Below, in pieces: positions 24,719 through 33,079 of a stretch of DNA of 51,136 nucleotides. The position numbers were made by a program, and so were the translations under genes. The stretch spans positions 1-51,136 of the forward strand of contig CABMCD010000041.1 in NCBI GenBank assembly GCA_902384555.1, written 5' to 3'. Each line of letters starts with the position of its first letter. Position 1 is the stretch's first letter. Source of the DNA: an uncultured archaeon (GTDB lineage: Archaea > Micrarchaeota > Micrarchaeia > Anstonellales > Anstonellaceae). Below the pieces are notes generated by a model. It saw only the letters and a list, made by a program, of their open reading frames with translations. It was not told the origin of the DNA and searched no databases.

Positions 24719-26263
24719 CTAGAGGAACGCCTCAATTTCGTCTTCTTTGCGCTTGTTTTTTTCCTCGAATTCCTGCGCGATTTTCTCCAAGGACTCGCCG
24801 CGCACCACGGTTTGCGAGCGGCGCTTGCGGACAGAAACGAACACCGGGGCGCCAACCGCTTCTCCAAGGATAAGCGCCTCGCCCACCCGCAGGCTCGTAA
24901 TCGAGTCCTGCATGCGCGCATCGATGCCCTCGCAGCTCTCGCCGATGTGCTTGAGGTCGAAGGGGTTGGTGATGCGCAAAATGATGTTGGAATTGCACTG
25001 CGAGAGGGCGGTGGTGGAGAGCTGCACCGGCCGCTGGCTGATGAGGCACAAGCTCGCCCCGAATTTCCTTCCCTCGCGCGCCAAGGTCTCGATGATGGGC
25101 TTGGCCAGCGCGTTCTGCTTCTCCGCCTTCTCGCGCGCGAAGTTGTGGGCTTCCTCCACCACCATCACGTAGGGGGGAATGAGGCCCTTCTTGCGCTGGC
25201 GGAAGAGCTTGCGCCCGTAATGGGCCACCAGAATTTGCTTTTTGCGCAAAGAGTCCACGGTGCTCAAATCAATGACGGTGAGCTGTCCCGGCTTGAGCAC
25301 GTCGGCGGGCTTGAACGAATCCGAGGCCCCAATCACGCGAAGCGCCCGCAGCTCTTCGAGCGCTTCGAGCAGCGGGCCGCGCACGTTCTCCTTTTTGTTG
25401 AGTCTTGCGTCGTTGCGCACGCGCTCAACCATCTCCTCCACCCCTTCGGGCTCGTGCGTCTCCTTCACCCGCCTCTTCAATTCGGAGACGTGCGCATCCA
25501 GCGAGCGGCGCGCCACGGCCGACATGTGCGACCATTCCGCCAGCTGCGAGGCCGAGAGGTGGCGCAGGCCGATTCTCATCTTGGCCGCGTCCACCACCTG
25601 CACTTTGGAGCGATAAACCGAATCCTTGAAGCCCACGTATTCGCCGTGGTTGTCAATCACCACAACCGCGATTCTGCCCCGCTCAGCCGGCCGGTCGAGC
25701 AGCTCTTCTATCAGCACGCCGGCCAGATAGGATTTTCCGCTGCCCGACATGGCCAAGATAGCCAAGTGCTTTTGCAGCAGTCTGGAGAGCGACACCTTGA
25801 TGGGGAGCGTGTGATGTGTAAGCGTGCCCAAGTCCAGCCCCTTCTCATCCAGCGCCAAAAGGGCCTTGAGCTGCTCGTCCGACGCATTTTGCACGGCCTT
25901 GCCCGGCGCCACGGGCAGCGAGGAGCGGCCCAGATGCGAACCATTCAGCACGCCCTGCACCCGGACTGCGGCCACCATATACTCCCATTCGGCCGTCGGA
26001 AACTGCGAAGTCAGCACGCCGAGGCGCTCGTATTCGGCCACGCTCTCGGCCCGCTCGAAATAGCGGTTGGACCTCGAGATTTCCACCACCACGCCCAAGA
26101 CGGGGCCGGCTGGCGATGGCACCTGCACGAACTGGCCCTTCTTCACCCCTTCCCCCTGAATGACGAAATGAAACTCGCCCGTATTGGGCGTGCCCTCGAG
26201 GGTGGAAATGACGGTGCCCACGCTGCCGCCCGCCGTTCTGCCCGCGCCTTCCGTCTCCGCCAT
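24719..26263 (-). CDS. herA: HerA DNA-translocating ATPase
   Basis: A 514-residue bipolar helicase/translocase that works with NurA, Mre11 and Rad50 in DNA end resection. The N-terminal HAS barrel (VGTVISTLEGTPNTGEFHFV) precedes Walker A AMSGSGKSYLAG, Walker B YVMVVEEAHNF, the EGRKFGASLCLISQRP motif and the C-terminal arginine region (RITNPFDLKHIGESCEG). Partner genes nurA, mre11 and rad50 are not adjacent here. Start at 26263 is set by a TATA box 25 nt upstream. Confidence 0.93.
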   Translation of the reverse strand: MAETEGAGRTAGGSVGTVISTLEGTPNTGEFHFVIQGEGVKKGQFVQVPSPAGPVLGVVVEISRSNRYFERAESVAEYERLGVLTSQFPTAEWEYMVAAVRVQGVLNGSHLGRSSLPVAPGKAVQNASDEQLKALLALDEKGLDLGTLTHHTLPIKVSLSRLLQKHLAILAMSGSGKSYLAGVLIEELLDRPAERGRIAVVVIDNHGEYVGFKDSVYRSKVQVVDAAKMRIGLRHLSASQLAEWSHMSAVARRSLDAHVSELKRRVKETHEPEGVEEMVERVRNDARLNKKENVRGPLLEALEELRALRVIGASDSFKPADVLKPGQLTVIDLSTVDSLRKKQILVAHYGRKLFRQRKKGLIPPYVMVVEEAHNFAREKAEKQNALAKPIIETLAREGRKFGASLCLISQRPVQLSTTALSQCNSNIILRITNPFDLKHIGESCEGIDARMQDSITSLRVGEALILGEAVGAPVFVSVRKRRSQTVVRGESLEKIAQEFEEKNKRKEDEIEAFL

Positions 26264-26283
26264 GGGGGCCGATACGGCGGCGA

Positions 26284-26294
26284 GGTATAAAAAG
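26284..26294 (-). promoter_or_regulatory. TATA box of herA
   Basis: Minus-strand CTTTTTATACC, 21-31 nt before the ATG at 26263; leaderless spacing. Confidence 0.55.
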
Positions 26295-26364
26295 AAAGGC
26301 CGGGCGGCTTTCCGCTGGGGCCGAGGAGAGGTTTTTAACCTCCCCCTTCCATATCTTGATTCAC

Positions 26365-26438
26365 GCCCTCGTAGTATAACCTGGATAGTACGCAAGCTTG
26401 CGGAGCTTGATATCCGAGTTCAAATCTTGGCGAGGGCG
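26365..26438 (+). tRNA. tRNA-Arg (GCG)
   Basis: Cloverleaf with acceptor GCCCTCG/CGAGGGC, D stem GTAT/GTAC, anticodon stem CAAGC/GCTTG around TTGCGGA (anticodon GCG, arginine) and T arm CCGAG-TTCAAAT-CTTGG. Discriminator G, no encoded CCA, no intron. It is followed by a C/G-rich trailer with two copies of GGCCCCCTC (26461-26469, 26475-26483). Confidence 0.93.
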
Positions 26439-26506
26439 ACGTAAAAAACATCTGGAGGGAGGCCCCCTCATGGCGGCCCCCTCCTCATGCTCATATAGGT
26501 GAAAAA

Positions 26507-26656
26507 ATGTTGAAAAATTGTTCCAGCTGCGGGGTTCAAACCCGCCAGTACGCCGAATTTCCGGCGCCCGACACGGGCGAGATGATTGTGCGCTGCACCC
26601 ACTGCCGCAAAATCTCCAACCCGTACCGCACGCCTGCCGGCCTCATCGGTCCTTAA
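26507..26656 (+). CDS. Zn-ribbon protein linked to translation (COG2888-like)
   Basis: A 49-residue protein with C-x2-C at CSSCG and a second C-x2-C at CTHCRK. A tiny zinc-ribbon protein directly upstream of aEF-1beta is a conserved archaeal arrangement (COG2888, predicted RNA-binding, function in translation). It is somewhat shorter than usual. AGGTG lies 7 nt before the ATG; the aEF-1beta gene follows after 21 nt. Confidence 0.8.
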   Translation: MLKNCSSCGVQTRQYAEFPAPDTGEMIVRCTHCRKISNPYRTPAGLIGP

Positions 26657-26677
26657 GCTCTTTTCGAGGTGCTGATG

Positions 26678-26950
26678 ATGGGAGAAGTCGCGGTCACTCT
26701 GCGCGTCATGCCCAACGACATGGAGGGCTTTGACGGCCTGAAGAAAATCATCCTCGAGACGCTCAAGAACGAGACGGCCGGCGCGGTGAAATCGGCCAAA
26801 ATCTCGGAGATGGACATCGCTTTTGGCATGAAGGCCATCGTGGTGCTCTTCATCATGCCCGACGGCGGCGGCATCGAGGCGATTGAGCAGAAAATCGCCG
26901 GCCTGCCCAACGTGTCCTCCTGCGAAGTCGAAGGAATGGACAGACTGTAA
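26678..26950 (+). CDS. ef1b: Elongation factor aEF-1beta
   Basis: A 90-residue ferredoxin-like guanine nucleotide exchange factor for aEF-1alpha. GEVAVTLRVMPNDMEGFDGL, SAKISEMDIAFGMKAIVVLF and the C-terminal GLPNVSSCEVEGMDRL match the archaeal family closely. ATG at 26678 has GAGGTG 6-7 nt upstream; ATG at 26675 and GTG at 26669 are in frame too. Preceded by the Zn-ribbon gene, with which it forms an operon. Confidence 0.93.
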   Translation: MGEVAVTLRVMPNDMEGFDGLKKIILETLKNETAGAVKSAKISEMDIAFGMKAIVVLFIMPDGGGIEAIEQKIAGLPNVSSCEVEGMDRL

Positions 26951-26987
26951 GTTTTTTCCGTTTATTTTTCTATTCCAACTCTTCTCC

Positions 26988-27872
26988 TCATTCTCCATTC
27001 AGTAGTTGGTCTAGGGCAGCCAGTCCGGCCATGAAGAAGGCTTCGGGATTCGTGGCCAACACTTTGCTTATGACTTGATGCATCTGCTCTTCGGTCGGTT
27101 CGGAATGGACTGGCAAAAAGCTGTAATCCGGGTCCACGCCGCTTGAAACATCGCGATAGGGGCCAGTTTTTTTGATGTGGTAGAAGCCCACGACGCTCGG
27201 GCCGCTGCATTCGATAAAGCTGCCCAGCACCTTGTAGATTTGAGGGTCTTGGTTGGCGAACACCGGCAGGCGCGTCCGGTTGAAGGTCACCATGGCCTCG
27301 CCCCCGGTCTTGAGAAGGTAGAGAATCACTTCCAGTGAGGAGAACTCCTCGTAATGGACGCCGAGGTTGGAAGAGATGAAGTCAAAGGATTCGGGCGGGT
27401 AGAAGCGATGGAGGCTGGAGGCGTTGGAAAACACACAGTATTCCAGCATGGCCGGATTGATGGTGTCATAGTTCAGCGACGTGCCCTTGAAATCGACGGC
27501 GCGCCGGTCGAACTGGTTGGTTCTGAACCACTGCTGCCATGGGGTTTTTCCGATGCCGATGTCCAGCAGGCGGAAAGGCTCGTTGGTGTCGGCGTTGTAG
27601 CAGCAGATTTTGCTGAACAGGTAGTCGTTGAACTCGCCCCCGAAGAACCTGTGATATTCCGGGACCTCTCTCGTTGGAAATTTCCGCAGTTCCCCGTTCG
27701 GGTCAAAGTCGAACTCCCGGGAGTTGCCACTGGGATGCCGGTTCATCCAGAACTTTTTCTCGTCCGCCAGGAGCTTCGCGCCCACCACCAGCCCAGGCTT
27801 GAAGCTGGAGGCCACCAAATCGGAATTGACGGGGGATTGGGCGATGACTTTGAACTGGAAGTTCTGCTGCAT
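26988..27872 (-). CDS. Methyltransferase-like protein of unknown role
   Basis: A 294-residue protein. The centre holds LLDIGIGKTPWQQWF, resembling SAM motif I, then FDFISSNLGVHYEEF and LKTGGEAMVTFNRT like the later Rossmann strands, but the canonical acidic residue after motif I is not clear. N-terminal and C-terminal parts are unrecognised. The ATG at 27872 is preferred because AGGTG lies 7 nt upstream and a TATA element (CAATATAAATTAC, 27908-27920) is well placed; an upstream in-frame ATG at 27935 lies before that TATA box. Confidence 0.6.
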   Translation of the reverse strand: MQQNFQFKVIAQSPVNSDLVASSFKPGLVVGAKLLADEKKFWMNRHPSGNSREFDFDPNGELRKFPTREVPEYHRFFGGEFNDYLFSKICCYNADTNEPFRLLDIGIGKTPWQQWFRTNQFDRRAVDFKGTSLNYDTINPAMLEYCVFSNASSLHRFYPPESFDFISSNLGVHYEEFSSLEVILYLLKTGGEAMVTFNRTRLPVFANQDPQIYKVLGSFIECSGPSVVGFYHIKKTGPYRDVSSGVDPDYSFLPVHSEPTEEQMHQVISKVLATNPEAFFMAGLAALDQLLNGE

Positions 27873-27934
27873 GCTAGGCACCTGAACAAGAAAAAGATAG
27901 GACTGTTGTAATTTATATTGATTTGCGTTTATCA

Positions 27935-28627
27935 TTACCGCTTGCGCCGGCGCGCTTGGCGCTTGTGGCGCACCTTGTGCAGCTTCTTGGGCGCCCGCGC
28001 ACCGCCCGCGAACGACAGATACGAGTACGCGCAGGCGATGAGCGCCGGCCCCAGCGCGGCCAGCAGGATGAAGAGCACCGCCCACTGCGGCACCAGCAGG
28101 CCCAGCAAACTGATGGGCACGCTCCACACGTAAAGGCGCCCGGCGAGGCGGTTGGTGGCGTACCAGTTCTCGTCATCCTCCAGCGCCCATGGCGTGCGCA
28201 CGCCGATGAAATAGTTGGGCTTGGTGGCGCCCAGAAGGCGCGCGAGGGCCAAGAACGTCAGCGCCAAACCGACGGAGAGCAGGATGACGGGAGGCACCTC
28301 AATGCCAACTGCCCAGGAGAGCAGGCCCAAATGCAGCAGGGCGAGCAGGAAGAGCAGCGCGAGGATGAATTGTTCATACACCGGGTCAAAGGCCATGATG
28401 TTGGCGCGCCTCGGGTCGAGGCGGGGCAGGAAGTCCAGCAGCAGCGCCAAGCCCAGCATCAGGGCGGGCAGGAACAGCACGGCCGGCAGCTTGTCCCACC
28501 AGCCGTCCGGCGTTCCGGCCAGATTCCAGTGCACGGCCACCTGCTCGGGGAGGGCGGCCAGCATGGCCCAAGACGCAAACAGACAGGCTCCCACAATCAG
28601 AACCGCCGCAATCCAGAACCCGCGCAT
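27935..28627 (-). CDS. SdpI/DUF1648-like membrane protein
   Basis: A 230-residue membrane protein with five or six hydrophobic segments and a strongly basic C-terminal tail (KKLHKVRHKRQARRRKR). LPEQVAVHWNLAGTPDGWWDK is the DUF1648 motif, and GVRTPWALEDDENWYATNRLAGRL is the SdpI-family signature; Bacillus SdpI gives immunity to a cannibalism toxin. Archaeal copies have no proven toxin partner and none is visible here. It follows the membrane gene at 28629 by 1 nt. Confidence 0.85.
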   Translation of the reverse strand: MRGFWIAAVLIVGACLFASWAMLAALPEQVAVHWNLAGTPDGWWDKLPAVLFLPALMLGLALLLDFLPRLDPRRANIMAFDPVYEQFILALLFLLALLHLGLLSWAVGIEVPPVILLSVGLALTFLALARLLGATKPNYFIGVRTPWALEDDENWYATNRLAGRLYVWSVPISLLGLLVPQWAVLFILLAALGPALIACAYSYLSFAGGARAPKKLHKVRHKRQARRRKR

Positions 28628-28628
28628 A

Positions 28629-29039
28629 TCATCCCGCCTCCAAGTATTTTTTCAGCCGTGCGAACTCGCGGCTCACCTGAACCATGAACAGGCAGGCGAT
28701 GCCCCACAGCAAGGGCAGCCAGACCGGCACGCCCAAAAGCGTGCCGGCGCCGTACTGCCAGGCGCCGACCGCGACTCCCATCATCTCGGCCAGCGTGCCG
28801 AAGAGCGCGCAAAAGGCATAGGCCCACCAATCGGCCGGCTCGCTTTTCCAGAGCATGATAAGCGAGAGGCCGACGAGCATCACGGCCAGAAAGGCCGGAT
28901 TGGCCCAGAACAGGCAGACGGCCGCCAGCGCGCCGGCTGCGCCCAAGTCCCAAGGCAGGACGCGCCAGAAGTTGGCCGGGTTTGTTGCATAGGCGGCCAG
29001 GGCGTTCAAGACGTCCCCGGCCGGCTTATTTCGCACCAT
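28629..29039 (-). CDS. Four-to-five-helix membrane protein
   Basis: A 136-residue hydrophobic protein of no certain family. It contains GTLAEMMGVAVGAWQYGAG and GVPVWLPLLWGIACLF, an acidic-residue/Gly-Trp-Tyr and Pro-Trp-Leu-Pro pattern also seen in small uncharacterised membrane proteins. Start at 29039 has a TTTAATAAG box 27 nt upstream and no ribosome binding site. It is the first gene of an operon with the SdpI-like protein. Confidence 0.65.
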   Translation of the reverse strand: MVRNKPAGDVLNALAAYATNPANFWRVLPWDLGAAGALAAVCLFWANPAFLAVMLVGLSLIMLWKSEPADWWAYAFCALFGTLAEMMGVAVGAWQYGAGTLLGVPVWLPLLWGIACLFMVQVSREFARLKKYLEAG

Positions 29040-29102
29040 TAGCCCTGAGGAGGATTGAAAGTCTTATTAAACTCACTCGCCTAATTCTTGCATCGTTTTG
29101 GA

Positions 29103-29176
29103 GCGATTGTAGTCTAACCTGGTTAGGACACGAGATTGCCAATCTCGAAATCCGGGTTCAAATCCCGGCGATCGCA
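29103..29176 (+). tRNA. tRNA-Gly (GCC)
   Basis: Cloverleaf: acceptor GCGATTG/CGATCGC (one G-U), D stem GTCT/GGAC, anticodon stem CGAGA/TCTCG around TTGCCAA (anticodon GCC, glycine), T arm CCGGG-TTCAAAT-CCCGG. Discriminator A, no CCA, no intron. A hairpin-rich trailer shared with tRNA-Arg(CCU) follows immediately. Confidence 0.94.
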
Positions 29177-29233
29177 CTCCCATATGGGGGAACACTCGAA
29201 CGATTTTTGTCCCCCCTGAGGGCTCGAGCCCCC
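29177..29233 (+). repeat. tRNA trailer element, copy 1
   Basis: Shares GGGGGAACAC, GTCCCCC, TGA, GGGCT and CCCCCT in the same order and nearly the same spacing with 49457-49512. Possible stems: TCCC/GGGA, GGGGGA/TCCCCC, and the palindrome GGGCTCGAGCCC (29220-29231). No reading frame is conserved. Confidence 0.5.
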
Positions 29234-29363
29234 TGCAAATTATTCTTGTTCTTCTCCCTGTTTTCCCGCCCTTCGGCCCCGCCGTTTTCCCGCCGCCCGC
29301 CGCCGCCCGTTTTTTTAGCCTTCGCCTTCCATCCATGCATATCCCATCATACGAGGTGTCAGC

Positions 29364-30131
29364 ATGAACATCGGACAGAAGACGAGACTCTCGCGCATTG
29401 TCAAGGACGGCAAGGTGCTGCTGCTGGCCATGGATCAGGGCATGGAGCACGGCCCCGTCGATTTCAACGAGAAAAACATTGACCCCGAATTTGTGCTGGA
29501 AATCGCCAAAAAGGGCGGCTTCACCGGCATGGCGCTGGGCAAGGGCGTGGCCTACCACTACATGGACCAGTTCGCCGGCTCCTTCCCCCTCATCCTCAAG
29601 CTCAACGGGCGCACCAACCTCGTGCCCAAGGACTCGATTTACTCCTCCCCCGTAGCCTCGGTGCGCGAGGCCGTGCGCCTGGGCGCGGACGCGGTGGGCT
29701 ACACCCTCTACGTGGGCTCGCCGACGGAGGCGCAGATGTTCAAGGAGTTCGGCGCCATTCGCGCCGAGTGCGAGGACTACGGCATGCCCACCGTGGTGTG
29801 GGCCTATCCGCGCGGCATGCACGTCAAGAACGAGAAGGACCCCGCGATTGTGGCCTATGCCGCCCGCGTGGCCCTTGAATTGGGCGCCGACATCGCCAAG
29901 GTCAACTACACCGGCTCGGTCGAGTCCTTCAAGCCGGTGGTGCAGGCGGCCCAGCGCTGCAAGGTGATTGCCTCCGGCGGCAGCAAGCAGGAGGAGGACA
30001 AGTTCATCTCCATGGCCAAGGACATCATCTCGGCCGGGGCGGCCGGCTTCGCGGTCGGGCGCAACGTCTGGCAGAGCGAGAAGGGCCTCGATGTGGCCAA
30101 GCAATTGCACAAAGTGGTGTGGGGCAAGTAA
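29364..30131 (+). CDS. Archaeal class I fructose-bisphosphate aldolase
   Basis: A 255-residue TIM-barrel aldolase of the archaeal type (DeoC/LacD superfamily). LLLAMDQGMEHGP at the start, VVWAYPRGMHV and the Schiff-base lysine in IAKVNYTG, followed by the phosphate site VIASGGSKQEE and GAAGFAVGRNVWQ, are conserved. It cleaves or forms fructose-1,6-bisphosphate in glycolysis and gluconeogenesis. The ATG follows GAGGTG. The FBPase gene lies about 1 kb downstream. Confidence 0.93.
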   Translation: MNIGQKTRLSRIVKDGKVLLLAMDQGMEHGPVDFNEKNIDPEFVLEIAKKGGFTGMALGKGVAYHYMDQFAGSFPLILKLNGRTNLVPKDSIYSSPVASVREAVRLGADAVGYTLYVGSPTEAQMFKEFGAIRAECEDYGMPTVVWAYPRGMHVKNEKDPAIVAYAARVALELGADIAKVNYTGSVESFKPVVQAAQRCKVIASGGSKQEEDKFISMAKDIISAGAAGFAVGRNVWQSEKGLDVAKQLHKVVWGK

Positions 30132-30155
30132 GGCAGTTTCGCCTCCGCCCTACAC

Positions 30156-31067
30156 TCAAACAAGTTTTTTCTCTTCTTCCTTCTTTTCCTTCTGCACGAA
30201 CAGTCCCCGCACCAGCTCGTACGCCTCATCGAGCGGCTGCTGGAGCATCCAGATGGGAATGCGGATGTTCTCCGGCATGGGCGGCAGGTTCTTGTGCCAG
30301 GTTGATTTGGGGGAAAAGAGCCGGCCCCGTATCACCTGGCGCTCGATGTCCTCCTCACCCAGCGGCTCGCGGGCAAAGACCGTGCAGCCCGCTTCCAGCG
30401 CCGCCCCATAGGCATCGTCGTGGACGTACTGGACTTTGAGATGTTTTTTCTTGCGCAGGCCGTCCAGCAGAAGGCTCTGCCGCTTCTCGATGCGGTCCAG
30501 CGAAACGGGCTTTCCGGAATCGGACGGAAACGCGAAATAATGCATCCCGTCCGCCTCCAGGCGCATGGCCACGAAATAGGCCAGCCTCTGCCCCAGCATC
30601 TCCTGCCCTTCCTTCAGGCTGCACTCTCTCACGTTGGCGCCGATGCTCATGCTGACGCGGTCCGGGTCACGCACTTGGGCATACCATGCGCCTATCTCCA
30701 GCCCTTGCGGGTCGCACAACACGGCCGGAATGTGGGTCACGCCGAAATAGTTAAGCACCACCCAGACCTTGTGGTGGCCGTCCCGAATCACGACTGCCTT
30801 CTGGCCTTTTTTCTCGAGGATGGTGGCATATACGGGCTTCTTGATGCTGCCCTTTTCGTACAAATTGGCGATTTTCTCGCCCAACAAGCCCCCATCCAGC
30901 TTCTCATGCCCCACTATAAACCGGATGGGGATGATTTGGACATGGTCCCGAAACAGCCGCATCCGCTCATCCATGGGCATATTGGCCGTTATCTTTCCGG
31001 GGTCCAGCACTTTGCCCATGTCCAGTGCGCCCTTGGGAATATTGACGTACTTGAACTGTCGGTGCAT
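30156..31067 (-). CDS. ParB-like SerK/SbnI-type kinase homologue
   Basis: A 303-residue protein whose middle has VVIRDGHHKVWVVLNYFGV, the ParB-superfamily motif (DGHHR) found in free serine kinases SbnI and SerK, followed by IPAVLCDPQGLEIGAWY. FSPKSTWHKNLPP near the C-terminus resembles the P-K-T/S-x-x-H segment of the same group. Those enzymes phosphorylate serine to O-phosphoserine for siderophore or cysteine synthesis. The fit is from motifs only. The DGHHK lysine replaces the usual Arg. A TATA-like CCTTATTTCAG is centred about 23 nt before the start. Confidence 0.55.
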   Translation of the reverse strand: MHRQFKYVNIPKGALDMGKVLDPGKITANMPMDERMRLFRDHVQIIPIRFIVGHEKLDGGLLGEKIANLYEKGSIKKPVYATILEKKGQKAVVIRDGHHKVWVVLNYFGVTHIPAVLCDPQGLEIGAWYAQVRDPDRVSMSIGANVRECSLKEGQEMLGQRLAYFVAMRLEADGMHYFAFPSDSGKPVSLDRIEKRQSLLLDGLRKKKHLKVQYVHDDAYGAALEAGCTVFAREPLGEEDIERQVIRGRLFSPKSTWHKNLPPMPENIRIPIWMLQQPLDEAYELVRGLFVQKEKKEEEKKLV

Positions 31068-31183
31068 CCTAACACATCAAACTGAAATAAGGTCGTGTTG
31101 GCTGGTGTTATATCACGAAAGTTTATCTATCCCACCCTTCTCTTCCGGCCTTTCCGCCTGTTTCTTATTTCTTCATCCTGCAA

Positions 31184-32125
31184 ATGAGAACCGACGTGAT
31201 TTTCATGGACATGCCCACCCTCGAAACCCATCTCAAACCCCTCCCCAAAGACCTCGCGCAGCTCATTCTCGCCTTTTCGCAAATCTCGATGGACATGCAG
31301 TCGCAGTTTCCCAAGTATTTGAGCGGCGCGTCCGGCGACCGCAACAAATACGGGGAGGCGGTGGCCAAATTGGACAAGTGGGCCAACGGCCATTTGTGCG
31401 ACTCGCTCATCCAGACGGGGCTGGTGCGCACCATCCACTCCGAAGAGCTGGGCGAGCCCATCTACCACAACGACACCTCGCCCTTTGTGGTGACCCTCGA
31501 CCCCCTCGACGGCTCCTCCAACATCGTCACCAACAACTCGTTCGGCATCATCATGGGCATCTACCGCGATGATTTGCCCAAGACGGGGCGGAAGCTGACA
31601 GCCGCCGTGTACAAATTGTATGGTCCGGTCAACACGCTGGTGTATTCGGCCGGCATGGGCGTGCACGAATTCGTGAAGCACTATTATTCGGACGGCTCGG
31701 CCGAATTTTTGCTGCTCAACGAGAACATGAAACTGCCCAAAAAGGGCGAAGTATTCGGCATCGGGGCCGACCCGCTCTCCTGGAACCCGCGCCTCATGAC
31801 GTATGCAAAAGACCTCTTCCGCCATGAAAAGATGAAGGTGCGCTACTGCGGCTCGTTCGTGGGCGACTTCTCTCAAGTCTTGCACAAGGGCGGCTTTTTC
31901 TCCTACCCCTCGACTTCCAAGGACCCCGACGGCAAGTTCCGCCTCTACTACGAGTGCATCCCGCTTGGCTTTTTGTGCGAAGAGGCCGGCGGGGCCACGT
32001 GGGACGGCTCGGCATCCGGAAATTCGGTGCTGGACCGCATCGACAATGACGTGGACGCGCGCACGCCGCTGTATTTGGGCAACAAGGAGCTGATTGAGAA
32101 GCTCAAGAAAGCGATGAAGGCGTGA
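31184..32125 (+). CDS. fbp: Class I fructose-1,6-bisphosphatase
   Basis: A 313-residue enzyme of the eukaryal/bacterial class I fold. EELGEPIY, TLDPLDGSSNI (metal-binding loop), KLYGPVNTLVYSAGMG, VRYCGSFVGDFSQVLHKGG and LYYECIPLGFLCEEAGG appear in order. Class I enzymes are uncommon in archaea, which mostly use the class IV, V or bifunctional types. ATG at 31184 has TTCTTATTT about 24 nt upstream; MDMPTLETH at 31208 is an alternative. Stop overlaps the GTG of the next gene. Confidence 0.93.
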   Translation: MRTDVIFMDMPTLETHLKPLPKDLAQLILAFSQISMDMQSQFPKYLSGASGDRNKYGEAVAKLDKWANGHLCDSLIQTGLVRTIHSEELGEPIYHNDTSPFVVTLDPLDGSSNIVTNNSFGIIMGIYRDDLPKTGRKLTAAVYKLYGPVNTLVYSAGMGVHEFVKHYYSDGSAEFLLLNENMKLPKKGEVFGIGADPLSWNPRLMTYAKDLFRHEKMKVRYCGSFVGDFSQVLHKGGFFSYPSTSKDPDGKFRLYYECIPLGFLCEEAGGATWDGSASGNSVLDRIDNDVDARTPLYLGNKELIEKLKKAMKA

Positions 32126-32127
32126 GC

Positions 32128-32952
32128 ATGGCCATTCCCTCCCTCCCCCTGGCGGACGGCGGCTCGATTCCGCAGCTGGCCCTGGGCACCTGGGAGCTGA
32201 CGGGCTCCAAGTGCGTGCAGGCGGTCGAGGCCGCCCTCGAGCTGGGCTACACCCACATCGACACGGCCGACCTGTACAACAACCACCGAGACATCGCCAA
32301 GGCCATTTCGGGCCGGGTGCGCGAATCCTTTTTTCTCACCAGCAAGGTGTGGCACTCGAATTTGAAGGGCCCGGACGTGCTCAAGTGCGCCCAGCGCTTT
32401 TTGCGCGAGCTGAACACGCCGTATCTGGATTTGCTGCTCATCCACTGGCCCAATCGCGGCATCCCGCTCTCCTCCACCCTGCCGGCCTTCGAGCAGCTTT
32501 TGGCGGAGGGCAAAATCCGCCACTTCGGCGTAAGCAACTGCACGCCGCGCCACATCGCGGACATTAGAAAAGCGGCGCCCGATTTGCCCATTTGCTGCGA
32601 GCAAGTCGAATTTCACCCGATGTTTTACCAGAAAGAATTGCTGGAATACTGCAAGGCCGATAACCTTGTTCTCGAAGCCTATTCTCCGCTGGGGCGCGCG
32701 CAGGAACTCAAGCGGTCCGAAATCGCGCAAATCGCGGCCAAGCACGACAAGACGCCGGCGCAGGTGGTGCTGCGCTGGGAACTGGACTTGGGCATCGTGC
32801 CCCTGCCCAAGGCGTCCAGCCGCGCGCATCTGGCCGAGAACCTCGATGTGTTTGATTTCAAGCTCGATGAGGGGGACAAGCGGACGCTGGAATCCCTGCC
32901 GCAGAAGCGCCTCGTCGACCTGCCGCTCTTGGGCGACTTCAACTACCAATGA
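32128..32952 (+). CDS. Aldo/keto reductase
   Basis: A 274-residue NAD(P)H-dependent (beta/alpha)8 oxidoreductase. HIDTADLYNN holds the catalytic Asp and Tyr, FLTSKVWHS the Lys, LLLIHWPN the His; VSNCTPRHI and VPLPKASSRAHLAEN form the cofactor site. It belongs to the 2,5-diketogluconate reductase-like group; substrate unknown. ATG at 32128 is chosen; a GTG at 32122 overlaps the fbp stop, so coupling with fbp is likely. Confidence 0.9.
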   Translation: MAIPSLPLADGGSIPQLALGTWELTGSKCVQAVEAALELGYTHIDTADLYNNHRDIAKAISGRVRESFFLTSKVWHSNLKGPDVLKCAQRFLRELNTPYLDLLLIHWPNRGIPLSSTLPAFEQLLAEGKIRHFGVSNCTPRHIADIRKAAPDLPICCEQVEFHPMFYQKELLEYCKADNLVLEAYSPLGRAQELKRSEIAQIAAKHDKTPAQVVLRWELDLGIVPLPKASSRAHLAENLDVFDFKLDEGDKRTLESLPQKRLVDLPLLGDFNYQ

Positions 32953-32963
32953 GCCACTTGGAT

Positions 32964-32985
32964 AAATGTTTCATAAGAAACATTT
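32964..32985 (+). terminator. Hairpin with T-rich tail after the aldo/keto reductase
   Basis: AAATGTTTC and GAAACATTT form a perfect 9-bp stem around ATAA, followed by TTCTCTTCTTTTTG; it begins 12 nt after the stop codon. Confidence 0.6.
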
Positions 32986-33079
32986 TCTCTTCTTTTTGCT
33001 CATTCCAAACGCCATATTAAAAAGCGCCAAACGCGGCGATAGAAGCCACGCCTATGTGTGGGCGATACGAGGTCTTAGC

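Noticed and set aside
27935..28627. Toxin-antitoxin reading of the SdpI-like gene
   Set aside because: No SdpC-like toxin or secretion partner is adjacent; the neighbours are another membrane protein and a methyltransferase-like gene.
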